From positions 1-64,000 of the forward strand of contig JABVXV010000111.1 in NCBI GenBank assembly GCA_013365325.1: a stretch of 64,000 nt of DNA, in the 5' to 3' direction. The DNA comes from Dipetalonema caudispina. Its lineage: Eukaryota; Nematoda; Chromadorea; Rhabditida; Onchocercidae. The position numbers and the translations under genes were made by a program. Position 1 is the stretch's first letter; each line of letters starts with the position of its first letter. Under the pieces are notes generated by a model that was not told the DNA's origin, ran no database searches, and worked only from the letters and a program-made list of their open reading frames with translations. This document shows, in pieces, positions 37,687-51,604 of this stretch.

Positions 37687-40600
37687 CCCGTTCAGCCCTT
37701 CGCTGCCTTCGAAGTACCGGATTTAGAACTATTGAACTTGAACCTGGATGCATATCAGCATTTGCTGCATCTTCGTCAGGATTGTAGCTTACATCCACTT
37801 CTGTATCGCTGTCCGAATCCACTGCCAGAGCTTGCACTTAAAAAAATATTTACCACTCGACTTCATTGTAAACATTCTGAGCTTTACAAAGCCAAATTTT
37901 TAAAAAAAGGAATTTATCAAATATTTTTTCTAATGAAATCAGATTCCGGACGAAGCATCAAAACTTTCTGGCGTTTAATTCATATGCGAAAATTCAACTG
38001 ATCGGAAATCGAATTTCAATCAGCACACTTTTATCTTATCCCAATTACATAATGGGAACATACACAAGCGAATATCACGTCGGTTCGTGCCCGGATCAAA
38101 AACAATGTTTAGAGCTTCACGATCACCAATTCTTAATAGAACGCCATTACTTCTTTCTGAACTTTCGCCATTTTCCGAAACGTGACCGTCATCATCTGCC
38201 CACTAAAATAAATTCGAAAGTTTCTCAATTTTCGGTAAACTGAAACTTGAACATCTTAAGTTGATTCGAAAAAGTAAATTAGTTTAATTCCTAGGCTGCT
38301 AGTGCTCTTTTTTAGTTGGAACTTCCCATATGACCCACATGAACACCACCAAAACATTTTGAAATTACGAAACATACCATACCGCATAGAGTTACCGGTT
38401 ATTAATTACCTAAACTTCATGAAAAAAACAAACCTGTTCATCATCATCATTCAAACTGCCGTTGAGACTGTGTGTTGATTCATACAAGGATTCGTCACTT
38501 TCTTCATCAGAATTCTCTTCCGATGAAGAATCTGTAGCAGTCGTATCTCCAAGCGATGTATCCATTTCACTCGATGAACCCATATCATCATCATCATTAT
38601 CGTCTCCTGTTTCTTCCTTCAAGAAATTCTTTTCAACATTGTTAAGCTTTTAATAAGGAGTAAGATAATTGTATATCTGGTTAGGAAATCACCCATATAG
38701 TCCTGTACAAACCTTGCAACAGGTGCTAATTTCAACTGAGTATATCCAGGGAGGTAACAGGATTGAAAAATATGGATTTATAAAAAAATTCATTAACATC
38801 ATTTTGTCTTTCATAGAAATGCAAAAGAAATATGTACCTGCTCATCATCACATTCGTCTGCTTCACGGCGTTTCCCAACCTCGTACAGACGGCACACATT
38901 TTCTCGCAGCTCTAACAAATCATCTGCATTCCCATGAGCTTCAATCAAAGCCATATACTGATCGTTATGATCGGCACAGAAATCGAATAAAGCTCGTTTT
39001 GCGTCCACTGTTGTAATTACCTGCAAAAAAAATCATATTTATTAATACTCCTGAAAGGTAAAACTACTTGATACAGATACAATGAAGAGAAAAAGATAGA
39101 CAAGTCCGCTCTACATCACTTCAGCTCATCCTATATACGAAAGATGAGGCAAGAGATATATTGAGCATACAAGTAACACGTATGGTCACTACTACTTGTA
39201 ATTCTAAATTATACCTTGTAAGTAGTGGAATCGAAAGTCCGAAAAGAACAAGCAAATGTTTGACGAAAGCGATCATCTATTTCTTCTACATCCAAATAAG
39301 CTGCTGGAAAATTCATAATTATTCTAAAAATTGTACTGACATCTGCCATATCAGCTCGGATCATATTATTATATATAAAGATTCATTCGCTTGTGATCAT
39401 CGAAACACTTCTACTTTTCACCAAGGTTAAAATTAGTTGGATTTTCAATAGAGAAAAAGAACATACATCCGTAAATAGCATCTGTACCACCGCTAAATAC
39501 AATTTTACATTGATCCAGTGCACTGACGCTATGTAGCAATTTGAAGTTACGCACATCCCACTGGAAACATCACTAAGTTAGGATCATTTTATTTTATGTG
39601 GACTAAAAAAGGACTGATCGTCTTGGATTTCATCCGACCAACATACAAAGTTTTCCGAATTAAAAAAAAAGCAAACGAGTACAAAATCACTTTATGTAGG
39701 AGCTCTTAAGGAAATCCAACAAAATATCATATAATCGGTACTGGTGTTGTAAAATTACAGTAAGTTTTAAGTGGGTCGGAAATTAAAACAGGATTGTAAG
39801 TCTGAGGAAAACGGTCCGTCTTATCAAATTCCGTTTTATCAATGAATTAATGCAAACAAGAATAAGAGTAAACAGCGAAAAACAAGCCGATCTTACATTA
39901 CTGAACACGTTTTATTCGTTCTGAAACAAAAAATGAAAAACGAACGAACCACTTCAGAATTTATGATAACTTCATTTCCACGTGGATGGAACATACCACA
40001 ATTCATAGCATTCATTTTGTCAAATTTGTGCACCATTTTTATTCCCATTCTCGGATCCCATAATATACCATCATTCAAAACTAGTTCATCTCTTGGGTCA
40101 AATGTTGCCCTGAATTTAAATGTTGGCTGACCTAAGGCGTGCGAAAATCATTGTATGTTCAGTGAATATTCAAGCAGTCACAAAGTAGCTAGGAACTAGT
40201 TTAGGTTAGAATGGTGCAAGAAAGCTCTAGTCAACACATTTCAATAAAAGAACACAACAGTGATATCCATTTATTCCGAGAATACATATGCAATATTATC
40301 TTCAAACAAATAATGAACTGACTTGTTACGAGTATAATTATTTGCCAAAGTGTCATCAAAAAGGCGAACCACAGCTCGACCAGTTTCTGTATCATAAATC
40401 TAGAAGCGAGTTATAGCTATATAGTACGAAAGGATTACAATTAATCCCTCACTTGTTATAATTTTTGCAATACGAAAAGATTACAGCCTTTCCAAGGTAA
40501 GCTAAAATATTAAACTAAAAAAAATACCGTTGCTTTACTCCCTTGCGTTCCGATGATACGATCTTGAACTGTTTTATTGAATTCAACAAAATATTCATCC

Positions 40601-43600
40601 GGAAAATTGATCATATGTTCTTGAGTTTCACCAATCCGCCACAGAGAAGAAAGTGGCTTCACAAAAGCTGATGAAGTAAGCAAGAGCGAACCATCCTAAA
40701 AGATTTTGGCACTAAGAGTCGAAAATTAGAAATCAAAATTCTCTGTTTTAAATAGCTGAGCATATAAAAAATTGAAAAGAAATAAGGGAATGATTTACTT
40801 TTGATTGTTCGATACCAGTAATTGCACTGTGATGACACTCGGTATTCGATTCCTCGGCACCAGTATGTATATTAAACCAGTTCAAAGCGCCAGCATAAGA
40901 ACCTAACAGTATATGTTCATCATCAATCTGAAAGAAATTGACAAAAAAATCTGTCGACAGGCACAAGGAAAATATGGTTCTTTATTTCACTATGAAAAAT
41001 AAGGAAAAGAAATCTCTATTATCTCTTAAATCCTATGCAGTTCTGAAAAATTACCGAAAAACTGCAGCAAGTAAATGTCTCTTCGCTTTCCGTAAATGAT
41101 CGTACTGGACGAAAGCGACTGAAAGCAAAGTGAATGTCCTCTCTGAATCTTTCCCGATTCCAAGCAGATGAAATTAACTAAAATGATGAATTGTTAATAT
41201 GATTTGTTTTGCAAACGTTTAATCTATTAAAAATTGCTATACAGACAGAACTGATGAAACCCAGCAAACGTGGTTTGAAACAATAAAATTCGTGTAACAC
41301 ATTTAATATACGAGTCTCGTTTACAAAAAATATTAAAAACATCTTCAGTACTTAAACTGAACTTTTTTTCGCATATTTTATGCTCATTTCAATGGAACAA
41401 TTTACCGGGCGGCTTAAAAATCGATTGGCAATATTTTTTGGCGCAAAGCGTTTACGTTGTGGTTCCGGACAGTGATGTGGACTGCAATGAAAATATTGCA
41501 GAAGTGTTCTTGGAATTTTTTTGACTAAAAACAGTACATTGTTGTTTACTAAGAATTGTAGCTTATTGGACTGTTCTGGAAAACTAGATAAATCGGTTTT
41601 AATAAGACATACTAATAGAGCGAGAAGGGAGGACATGTAGATATCGGATTACAACATGTCGAATGCTGCTTCCTGAAAAATAAGTTCAACACTAAAATTT
41701 ATTCCATGGCTCTACCTCTGTTCCACTTCAAATTTTGGAGACTAAGTTAAGTTGAATAATACCTGAAAAAATCTGTAATGATTTCGTCAAGATCTTTCGG
41801 AGGAACTGGCATCGCCGACGGCAATTGAGAATTTGTAACACTTTCATTATTGCCGGTAACCTCCAGTTTTCTAAGGTCTGTAGAACTGTGACTTAAAAAA
41901 GACGTTCCTGGCGAGCTCCCATCACAGTGACGACCTAAGAAAACAAACATATGGCAAAAAAAAGACAAACAGTGGAAGGTGTATAGCAAAAAAAGTAACG
42001 GCAATTTCTTAAATTACAGTATTTGTTATTTCGAAAGTTTCCACTGAGGAAATGTGCCCAATATCGCTTATTATCTCTAGCAGCTTTGAGCATGATAAAT
42101 ACGCATTACTTACTAATATAAATCTCAAAAATTGAATTAAAAAAACTTACGTCCAGCAATACTCAATACCTTTGTTGATTTTGATATGGGTGTCAAGGGT
42201 AACCCAACTGTCTGGTCTCGTTGTTCATTAGTTAGTGTGTGTTCTACCCTTTAACAAGATATCTGTATGTATTGAATATATCATTTCACAGTCTCACTTC
42301 AAATATAATCAATCCTTTAATATACGTTTCTTAATCATTCCAATGTTTGGCAGTAAGACGTCAGTCGTGCAAAAACTCATAAAGAAAAGGCTGCCTTGTT
42401 GAAAAAAGATGAAGATCACCAATTTCACACAACCTAGTTAAATTTAATCAATTAGTTATGCAAAACTTTAGATAAAGTGCTCATTCGCAGCACAGAAAGC
42501 TTGCATGCTTGCCTATTACTTAATAAAATTTGTAAGTGAAACACAATTTTAGAAAAGATCTTTCATCAACTAAAAGTAACTCTGTCAAAAGATTTTCTTT
42601 CAGTGCTAAACATTTCGACTTATAATCTTACGTAATGATAGGTGCTGCAATCCGTTCACTTCTTCGGCGTCGATTGCTACCACCGTAGGTACTCAAAAAC
42701 AAGGTTTTTCCCGATACAATATCGCTATCGACATCAGAAAACGTATTCTCAAAACATTTTGGCTGAAAAATTCCTTTATCATAGATCATGGAACTTTAAG
42801 AATTATTTGAATTCAATGCAGAAAAAAAGGAAATTACCAATGCACCAATAGAAGGCAGACGAGTGGAGACACGACTTGCAGGTATATCAGGTAAAGTGGC
42901 TTCTTCTTTTAAATTATCCGCTGTTTTGAGCAGACCCTTTTTGATCAGATGTTGATGTATCAGTTGCAGTAGTTCTTTATCATTGTAAACAACTTTGGTA
43001 TGAGCAACGATATGCCACTTCCATAGCTTTTCCTGTAATATTCGCAAAACATATCTACAGTAGTCATAACATGATCCTCATGCAGATGATGCAGGTTTTA
43101 TCTCATTTATCATTATCACGACGTTCAAAAAAAGCAGATCAGTAGAACACACACTTTCGTCAGATCTTTCGGAAAATCATGGATTCGCTTCTTGGTGATT
43201 TTTTCAATCAGCAAATGAGCTTGCTCACAGAACCTGGCGTGTTCAGCACGTCGCTCTTGTAGGACGGGCTCACGCATCAGACCTAAAATTAAAATGAAAG
43301 AAGTCTTGAAAAAAACGTGAAATGAATTCGTTATATATTAAGAACTCTACCCCTACAAAAATTTGCTTAAATTGAAGAAAAAAAACTGTAACTGAAATTG
43401 TACCACAAAGCTCGCTGTTTGCAATAAGCGGCATAACTTCAAGGATTTGACGAACACTTTCGGAACGTGCTAAGCCATTGAGAGCTTGACACGCGATTCC
43501 GCGAAGTGCATCCGCTTCTGTGATCGGCGTTTCTGTATACAACAATTTCTTCAAGATCTACAAAAAGAAAAAATCAAGTCACCAAGATTTGCATGAAGTT

Positions 43601-46600
43601 GAGATATAAAATAAAGTGAAAAAGGACAAGAATAGATGTTTGCTTTTTTCTTTTGCAAGTACTGATATGGATTTTCATTTCGAATTAACTTATTCGTTGT
43701 TCAAGAAGACATAACTAATCAGGACATCTTCCTACAAAAGTCGAAGTTTGATTTTCAGCAGACATTCTTTGAATAATATTTAAGATGAACTACCACAACT
43801 GATACTCGGAACCGCTATAACAAGTACAGAGTTTTGGAACAATACATATGACGCAGTAAAACGACAAATCACTCTGAGACAACTCCAAAAAGGAAGAGAA
43901 TTCAAAATATCTCTTTGGTTACACCGACAATATATGAATGAGCTTCAAACTTAAGATTTTATATAAAAACTGGAAATCACCATAATTCCATTGTTTCTTC
44001 GAACAGTACTCCACACTTTTTCTAAAAAAAATTCCATCTGTGCTTTTCTCTGCTTTCGTATTTTATAAGGTGTTCCGACGCTTCGGCAGCTTGTTCGAGA
44101 ATCAGAGACGTGTACCAAAGTGTCATTAGTTGAAGGTGACACAGGCTGTCGTCCACTGTGCTGAAAAAGGATGACTATCCCCGTCAAAAAATTTTGTTAT
44201 TCATGGACAACTAGTTGGATAGCAGACAGCATCTTTGTTCATTGGCACATTCTTTTTTGTAAAATATAAAAGGTGATTTTGGAATACTTAAACACCAAAA
44301 CACTCACGGCATTTTATTTTGAATATTTTTTTTATATTCAACTCCATCTGTATACATCTGCTTAAGGTTGCCAAATTTTGTCAAACGATAACGAGCGAAT
44401 TCTATTAAATCGTCAAATACACTTTTATGTTTTGAAATAATTCAACCTACCCGTTCTAGTGGAGCACATACACAATTTATTATCACTCTTAAAGCAGCGA
44501 ACTGAACTTCAGAATCTGCTATCATTTCGCCTTCGCAGAATTCCAAAATTGTTCTGAAATTCGAAGCTCATGAAACTATTACTAGAGAAATCGAATCCCA
44601 CTACAAATACAACTTCGATGATCTCATTCGTAGTTCCTTGAGCGTACTTGGTAAAAAAAATAAATGCTTACCCAATAGATTCAACATTCTGCTCCCGTAT
44701 TTTCAATGTACTCTCGCAAATATCCATTTGAATCCGAGGCACAGCAGAACACATCCACAAAACCTTGAGCGGAAAACTTTTATTAATTCAGTTATAAACT
44801 ACTGCAGCAGAAATTTAATGTTTTGTGTGTACTGCAAAAGAAAAGTAGACTCTCTTCCCAAAATTACTGCGAATTTTGAAAAAGAACACCATTTCATTGA
44901 ACTGAGAGCAGAAAACTTAATCACCCAGCGTGAACTGTACGAGAGTGATTCGATGAAGAGAATGGTTGAAATATGTAGCACAAAAACCAACTTACATCAA
45001 GAGACATTTTAAGGATTTCAATTTTTGAACCACCATTCCAAGAATTAGCTGTACCAACTAGGAAATATAGAGCGCGAATAACCCCTAAACGTTTCAATTC
45101 TTCAACAGGTCGCCAAGATGAATGCAAACCCAGAGTATGTAGCAGAATCCAAACACAAGTTTTCAAATTTTCGTCATCGAGATGCATCCCCTGCAAATAA
45201 ACTTTTGTAGAAAAAAAGCACAACAGGGAAAATGATGAATTTTTGAATCAGTTTTTTTACTTGATCACTGCAGGATATCGGTTCAGTAAAAAGAATATTA
45301 GATGAACCAAAGAACTATCATAGTATTCAACCTTATTAGCTGGTAAACCATGGACACACGAAGGTATGACGATATCCCTAAGACACTGTAACCGAGATAC
45401 ATGTATTCGTTTCAGATGTTCCACTTTGACAAAGATATGGGCAGCCATATAACTGTAACATCACAAAAAATACATGGAGAGTAAATAGAAAGAACCAAGT
45501 AATTGATATTAATGATATAAAACTACTGTACACTCAATTACCCAAATAATTACTTTGAACCAGTAGTTCCTGGAAATCTTTATAATTGAAAAAGCGTACC
45601 TTCTAAAAGCCATGCATGTATTTCGAATAGCTTGCATACTAGTATAGAGATGTTCATCAGAAAGCACATTATCCGAATCTTCTTGTAAAAGAGTTAAGGT
45701 TGAAATCTAGAATAGAAAAACAACGAAAAACTGAGACCCAGATCCACTCACTTGCCAGATAATACTTTATCATTAAAGAAATTAATGCGTATTTGCTACT
45801 TGAAAAATTTGGATCATATTTTCCTCCTATAAGCTAAGCGAAAGAACAGATGAATATAAATTATAAAAAAAGCAGACAAAAACATGGACGACAGAATGAA
45901 TGCTTCTACCATTCGCTTCAGAAGATTCTAACAAGAAATCAAAAATTATTGCTATTATGACTATTTGTAACCAGGAACTGTTTCATACTGAATGAAAAAT
46001 TTGTTCTAAAATGCTTACATAATTAAACAAGCGGCGAGGCCCATCATAATCATCGAATCGTTCAAGTATAGGTCGAAATTGGAATGCATGAGTAAAAAAC
46101 ATTGACGAACCAGCACGACCACTTTCATAACTATGTTCCAAAAGCCACAGAGCGTAGCTGGAAATAGAGTTCGAAAATTCAAAAAAGAAATAATCTTTAC
46201 AGACGTTAAATTATCCTAAATATACCAAATCTGCAGGAGAAAGTTTAAAAGAATCAAGGAAGCCTTAGCGTCGCTCAGGGAAACATATCAACTTCTCTAC
46301 TTCAAAATTTATCCATCATTTGGTATGCTTTTCAGTTAGATTCTTGATCCATCATCCCTAAAAACTTCTTTGGAAGGTTTAGCGATGACTCAGATGTATC
46401 TCGAAGGGATTCAAGGACGAAATCATTGCAAACACTAGCATCATCGTAGCGTTCTAATGATAGTATTCCAACCGAATGAAGCAACAAATACATGAACTCA
46501 CTGAACGAGTTCATTAAGAGTTTGCTCCGGTAAAAGGCAAACACCTTCCATTGCATCCGCATTATAAGCTAAGTAATATAGACATGTTCCGACAACAACC

Positions 46601-49600
46601 GATGCCAATGAGTCACGTTCTATACGAATCAAAAGATCTACACCACCAGCGGCCACAAAATCCAGTGCGAGTCTACGATGAACCAAAAGACCGGCAAGAT
46701 ACTGAAAAATGAGTCACGATTCAAGAAAACAGATGAAAATTATGAACTATGCTTGAGTCACTCATAAACCTGTTCAGAATACAAAAATTTTGATGGGATT
46801 GAAAATCCGATGTTATAACTTAACAAACTGATACGACTTATCAAAAACAGCAGTTTTCACAGCTTTGAGTTATAAGGAACCTTCAAAACATCAAATATGA
46901 GACGGCTATCGTGATTTCGAGCACCTTCCAGATAACGTAGAACAAGATCCAATGAACGATTCTCATAGGTTTCTTTCAAAAGCTGAAATATTTAAATAAA
47001 ATGCTGCTATCCACGGCAATCTAGCATTAATATTATACTGCCACTGAGACCAAAAACGACTAGATTTTAGGGCGTTTACTACATTAAATAAAAAAATATC
47101 AACAATCTATTCGCCTTTGTATCAATTGAAATACTTGGTAAATTATCTTGAAAAAAAAAGCAAATAAAGTACATCTTGATATTCTCCAACAGGTGTAAGA
47201 TACTGAATAATTAGACGTTGTTCCATAACAGTTGTTAAAGGAAAGATTCGATATTCTCCAAGACGTCGCTTTTGCATTACAGCCCACTGACTGTTGCTTT
47301 TCCCTTCAATAAATGATCCCAGCGATACTGTGTTTGAATTACGAGTCTAAAGAAAACGAAATAAAAAAAACCATATTAAGGTAGTGAGTCTTACGGTACC
47401 ATGTAAACGACACCAATAATGTAAAAAGCACTTTTTGTACCGCTTAAATATTTACCAAAAATATACAGATCAGGCCGACACTAAATCTAATCAGAAACCA
47501 ACTGTTTAGATCGGGAAGCGTGAGAATCAGTAGTAAGAAGAGAAATGAGAACATGAAGAACAATTAAATTGAATGAAAATGAGAAATTTATTCAGAAAAA
47601 CAACTTTTGAGTTTAATTTGCACAAACTTCATGAAAACTACTTACACGTTGTTCTTTATCTAGTTTGGCTTTTTTCCGCGGCGGCACGGTCAAGTCTAGG
47701 CTCTCGGATATTGATGAATCGTAAACCGGTTCACTACAACTACATAAGTTGAAAACAAAAAAAAAAATTTAACATTTCTTTAAGAAAAATTTATATAATA
47801 CTTCAAAAGACATGGAAATGAACCGTATTCTTAAAATGGATTTTCTTTCTTCGCTGTACAAAGATTCAGTGAAATTCCTCGTAGAAACTGAGACGGATGA
47901 CCCTGACGCTTCCTCACCAGAGCATTTCGCTGTTTCGCGTTCTTTCAAAATCTGCAACAATCAAGCTTTTTAAAAAAGCTAGACCTTTTCCAGAATTACA
48001 TTCTCTGTTTTTGTTAAGATTTCTCAGTATACAGTAAAATGAAAACCGGACAGCTCTGACATGAAAGAACTGTCCGGCAAGCAGTACTGTATTTTAACCA
48101 TATTTTATAACAAATAATTTAAACTTCAGTTTGCATTATGTTGGTTACTGCAATTAGCGTTCAACTGGAAATCAATTCCCAGTATATACTTCTTTGTATT
48201 CCTATCAAATAGATTATAGGTTCCGCACAGTATTTTGTTTAATATCTTCACTTGTTTTTGCTCATTCTTCCTTTCGTTTCTCATGCGATAAATTTAAAAA
48301 TATGAACAACTGACATCAGCCAATGAAGGTCTTTCACCACTGTGGAATGTTTCCCTGGGTATACCAGCAAAGGGACCACTATCTTCAAAATCTTCCTCTT
48401 TATTTTCCTTATCCGGTTCTGATACTTCCATGATTTCTTGTTTCTCTTTTTCCATTCGTTCCTAGAAAACGTACAAATAACAAACTAAAGAAAATAATCT
48501 ATAAATCTGGCAGATGAATATGAATTATATCAAATATAACTTGTCGCGATGGAAGATTGCTATCAACGGAAAAATAACTTACAAACAAATCCTTTAAGCG
48601 TCGCAGTGCAATTGGAATAAGAGCAGAGTTTTCTATTTTAAGGCTACTTGCAACACTTGTTACATCTAAGGCGGCAGCAAGCAAACCAAAAGAGTACGCT
48701 CTTAAATAACAGTTCGTTGCATCACTTTCCGCCCATCTGTAAAGTTGCGGTACCAAACCTTCTGGTTCCTAAAATATTTTTATACACGAACATACTTGAA
48801 AATCTCACAAAATTGGGAAACCTGAAGCATTTTTGAACACTGTTTTCATGAGGAAATAGAAACGTCAATAAACGAAGTTATGGATACTGCCAATTACAAA
48901 ACTTACGGATAAGACAGCAGAATCTAAACCGGGAATAAGATTGAGCAACAGTCTTGCGGAGGCAATATTCAATTCAATGTCATCGCGAGACATCAAATAA
49001 GACACAAGAAGCTGGAAAAAGAATTCCTGCATAACTGGGAACAGCAGCATAGTAAAATTGCAAAGTGAACTTACAGTATTTGAATGAAAAATCTTGCAGT
49101 CAAGTTCGGCAAAGAATATTATAATTTCCATAAAATTTGCCGTCATAATATAATTTTTTTAACCTTATTCATGAATTCCTCGTAGCGACTGATAACTTTC
49201 AGCAAGTGGCCGAGGATACATGAAGGATATGTTTTGGCTGGATGACGATCATCTAGAGGGTCAGGATCTTGCTTCAAAAAATCATCAGTTGCTTCTTCTA
49301 TTAGCTCCGAAAGTCTAAAATGTTCTTATAGCAGATCAAAATGATTTTGTCAAAGTTAACCAATAAAACCAATCAAGCTCAAAAGGTGATGCCGTAGATA
49401 GAATAACTTGAGTATTTCGAAGTTTTTTCAAGAAACCCGAATGAGTTCAGTCCTTTAAAGTTTTTTTCAGAGAATAAACACAAGTTCCCTGGATCCTGGA
49501 AAAAACGATGCAAACCTTATAAGTGATGGTTTGACACTAAACGAGGCATTATCATTCTCAGCTTCCCAAACAGCGAGAATAGCTTGCAATTCTCCCGCGG

Positions 49601-49670
49601 CGCTCGATTGGCTTGGATGAGGCGGATGGGTCGCATGTGTCCCGTGGTTCGACCGTGACGGAGCAAACAT
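37682..49670 (-). CDS. dcaf-1: DCAF1 (VprBP), CRL4 E3 ubiquitin ligase substrate receptor
   Basis: Thirty-six short exons run from 49670 to 37682; every junction is GT-AG and in phase, giving 1638 aa (human about 1507). An armadillo-like N-terminal half carries family stretches such as DPDPLDDRHPA, RLLLNLIPGLDSAV, CLYYLAYNADAMEGVC and VIINCVCAP. A LisH dimerisation motif lies at about 900-935 (exon 20, 43032-42838). A C-terminal WD40 propeller (about 1130-1470) includes both DDB1-binding WDxR motifs: WDPR at 1312-1315 (exon 30) and WDVR at 1349-1352 (exon 31). An Asp/Glu/Ser-rich acidic tail (about 1471-1541) and a basic end follow. A likely nuclear localisation signal, PPRKKAKLD, is in exon 7 (47733-47646). 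DCAF1 recruits nuclear substrates to CUL4-DDB1 for ubiquitination and also works with EDD/HERC-type complexes. The exon 6 donor (47824) was chosen by phase and is the least certain border. Confidence 0.95.
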
Positions 49671-49682
49671 TGAAATATAAAA

Positions 49683-49691
49683 TTAATCTGA
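49683..49691 (-). promoter_or_regulatory. Candidate trans-splice acceptor of DCAF1
   Basis: On the minus strand TTATTTTCAG is followed by 17-20 AT-rich bases and then the ATG at 49670. The ATG begins a frame matching the family's N-terminus and no cis exon is needed, so a spliced leader probably joins here. Confidence 0.5.
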
Positions 49692-51318
49692 AAATAATCC
49701 AAATATAAAGTAAGACTGGAAAATGCAGAAGTGCATGATCAAATTGCAATATGTAAATTTCATTCCCGGAATAAATGAATTTAAAAATTGTTACGCCTCA
49801 TCTAGAAAGATGTGCAAGGAATCACGCAACGCCTTACTTAGCATTCTCCAACTTATTTCAGTACAACTTAATGCACCAAAAACCAGATCCCTGCCATATC
49901 CACGTTTTGCATAACGCCCCTAATCTCCCGTCACGAACCAAGTTTCGATAAGCAACCAGAAAGACATATACATCGACCGTAATGAAAATATTGTTTGCCC
50001 CCGCAATATATAAAAATGCGGACTTTCCAAACATTGAAATCCACTGATGAAGCAGCGTTCAGCTTCCATTCACTAATGTAATGATGAATCGGATTTCATT
50101 ACCCATCCATGATATTTACTTACTTCCGTTCCTCTGATCGCATGAAACATCATTTGGCAGTCTTTAGCACTCGATGGATTGGTCAAAAAGATCGCATGAC
50201 AAGTTATATAGAAATTCGGGTTTGCTTTTTGTGATTGATTCATTTATTTGACCAGGGAGATAAAAAATCATTATACCTTACAGAGAATAATGAACACGAT
50301 AGTGATAAGTAACACTGAGACATTTAGAAGTGAGAAATTAAATAGACTGGTAACTGTTCATTGTCTAAAAGAATCACTACGCACTTCGTCAACTAAAAAC
50401 TCGCCATTAAAATGTTTAATTTTAGACAACTAACAGATTTTAATGGATTTAATTACTCTGGTAGATGAATATAATAAGGATGAAATTACCGTGAGTAAGC
50501 AATTAATTTGCCATCAACACTTCGAGTATGTATCATGTTTCCGAAAACTCTTCACCAGATCAGATTTACTTAATGTTTTACTTGTCGAATCACCATTAGT
50601 TTATTTAATAACTTCATTGTCCCATGGAAAGACAACACAGCTGACAGAAAAGATATATTACTGCGTACAAAAAATAGAGTGCATTTAGATCGTTTTTTGG
50701 GACTACTTCACAACTGATACATTGGAACATTCAAGTTAAGATGGACGGAAAATGTTACATAGTTAAAACACGAAGGAATACCTTCAACTATTTAACTTTT
50801 AACAAACGCTCGCTTTCCCTCAGAAAATGGCGCGTGACGTGAAAAGCTGCACGAAATTCATGCGCATAAAGAAGCTGATTAACCGCGTTGTTAGTTGCAA
50901 CAAAATGCATTTATTTCTTATGTGTTACAGCCAACTATTTGCCTAGAATGATTATTTTATGGGAATTATTATGACAGAATAGTGCCGAAGGTAGGAGTCA
51001 AGATTATTAGCTCAGCAAAAACGGTCGTTGTTCGAGCTCTCCTTGTGCCTTGCTTTATCATCATTTCTTCGTCTTGTTTTAACGATGGGTAGGTTTTTGC
51101 ATTCTTGTCCACTTCTTTGCCTCAGCATCGTTTTTCCGCCACAATTTTCAATGTTGCGGCTCATACAGTACAAAAGGTCGGTAAGAAACCAGAAATTTAG
51201 TGAAAGCAAGACGCTGTGAGAAGAGGTGACAAGAAATGAGGACGGGAAAATGACACAAACTTTATTTCTCACGCAGAATCCCTCTGATAGCAACAGTTGT
51301 TGACACCTTTCTCGATAA
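49692..51318. promoter_or_regulatory. Divergent intergenic region between DCAF1 and the small gene at 51331
   Basis: About 1.6 kb separates the two head-to-head starts and should hold both promoters. Open frames here (for example 50443-50688 + and 51012-51392 -) show no family similarity. No defined promoter motif can be claimed. Confidence 0.4.
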
Positions 51319-51325
51319 TTTTCAG
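51319..51325 (+). promoter_or_regulatory. Candidate trans-splice acceptor of the small gene
   Basis: AATTTTCAG ends at 51325, five bases before the ATG at 51331. This is a good nematode acceptor with no upstream exon needed. Confidence 0.5.
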
Positions 51326-51330
51326 CAAGG

Positions 51331-51600
51331 ATGTCTAAACGAAGATCTGATAAATCTGAACCAAAAGCAGGATGCTCAAAAGATCTTGACACGACGATCA
51401 GTCAAACTGTTGCTGATAACTTTGGTGATGTCGAAGTTGCTGGTAGCAGTTGCAAAAAGACTAAGTTCACGACACCAGTCAAGGAGTGGACACCACAACT
51501 TGTTGAGGAGGTACGGGATATCCTCACCTCGGATATTCACCCCCTACAACCCGTACCCAATCAAGAAACAACCTCCCACCCTCTTACCACCAACTTCTAA
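51331..51600 (+). CDS. Small charged protein of unknown function
   Basis: An ATG just after a strong acceptor opens an 89-codon frame. The first 60 residues are Lys/Ser/Asp-rich with nuclear-protein character (starts MSKRRSDKSEP; later CKKTKFTTPVKEWTPQLVEE). The stop TAA overlaps AATAAA at 51599-51604, as in TRABID and DCAF1, which supports a real transcript end here. An alternative is a donor after codon 60 (GAG|GTACGG, 51510) to an acceptor TTTACAG at 51626. That would add SGRVKSK and stop at 51650, giving 67 aa. The last 29 codons of the unspliced form are Pro/Thr-rich and less typical of coding sequence. I do not recognise the family. The gene is head-to-head with DCAF1 and lies 1.6 kb before TRABID on the same strand. 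Confidence 0.5.
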   Translation: MSKRRSDKSEPKAGCSKDLDTTISQTVADNFGDVEVAGSSCKKTKFTTPVKEWTPQLVEEVRDILTSDIHPLQPVPNQETTSHPLTTNF

Positions 51601-51604
51601 TAAA

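Noticed and set aside
46332..46562. Apparent frameshift in DCAF1 after LNELV, with a new frame running on
   Set aside because: The GTGAGT donor after GTTCA splices in phase to CTACGCTCTG at 46157, giving the conserved YALWLLE segment. The second frame lies in the intron.
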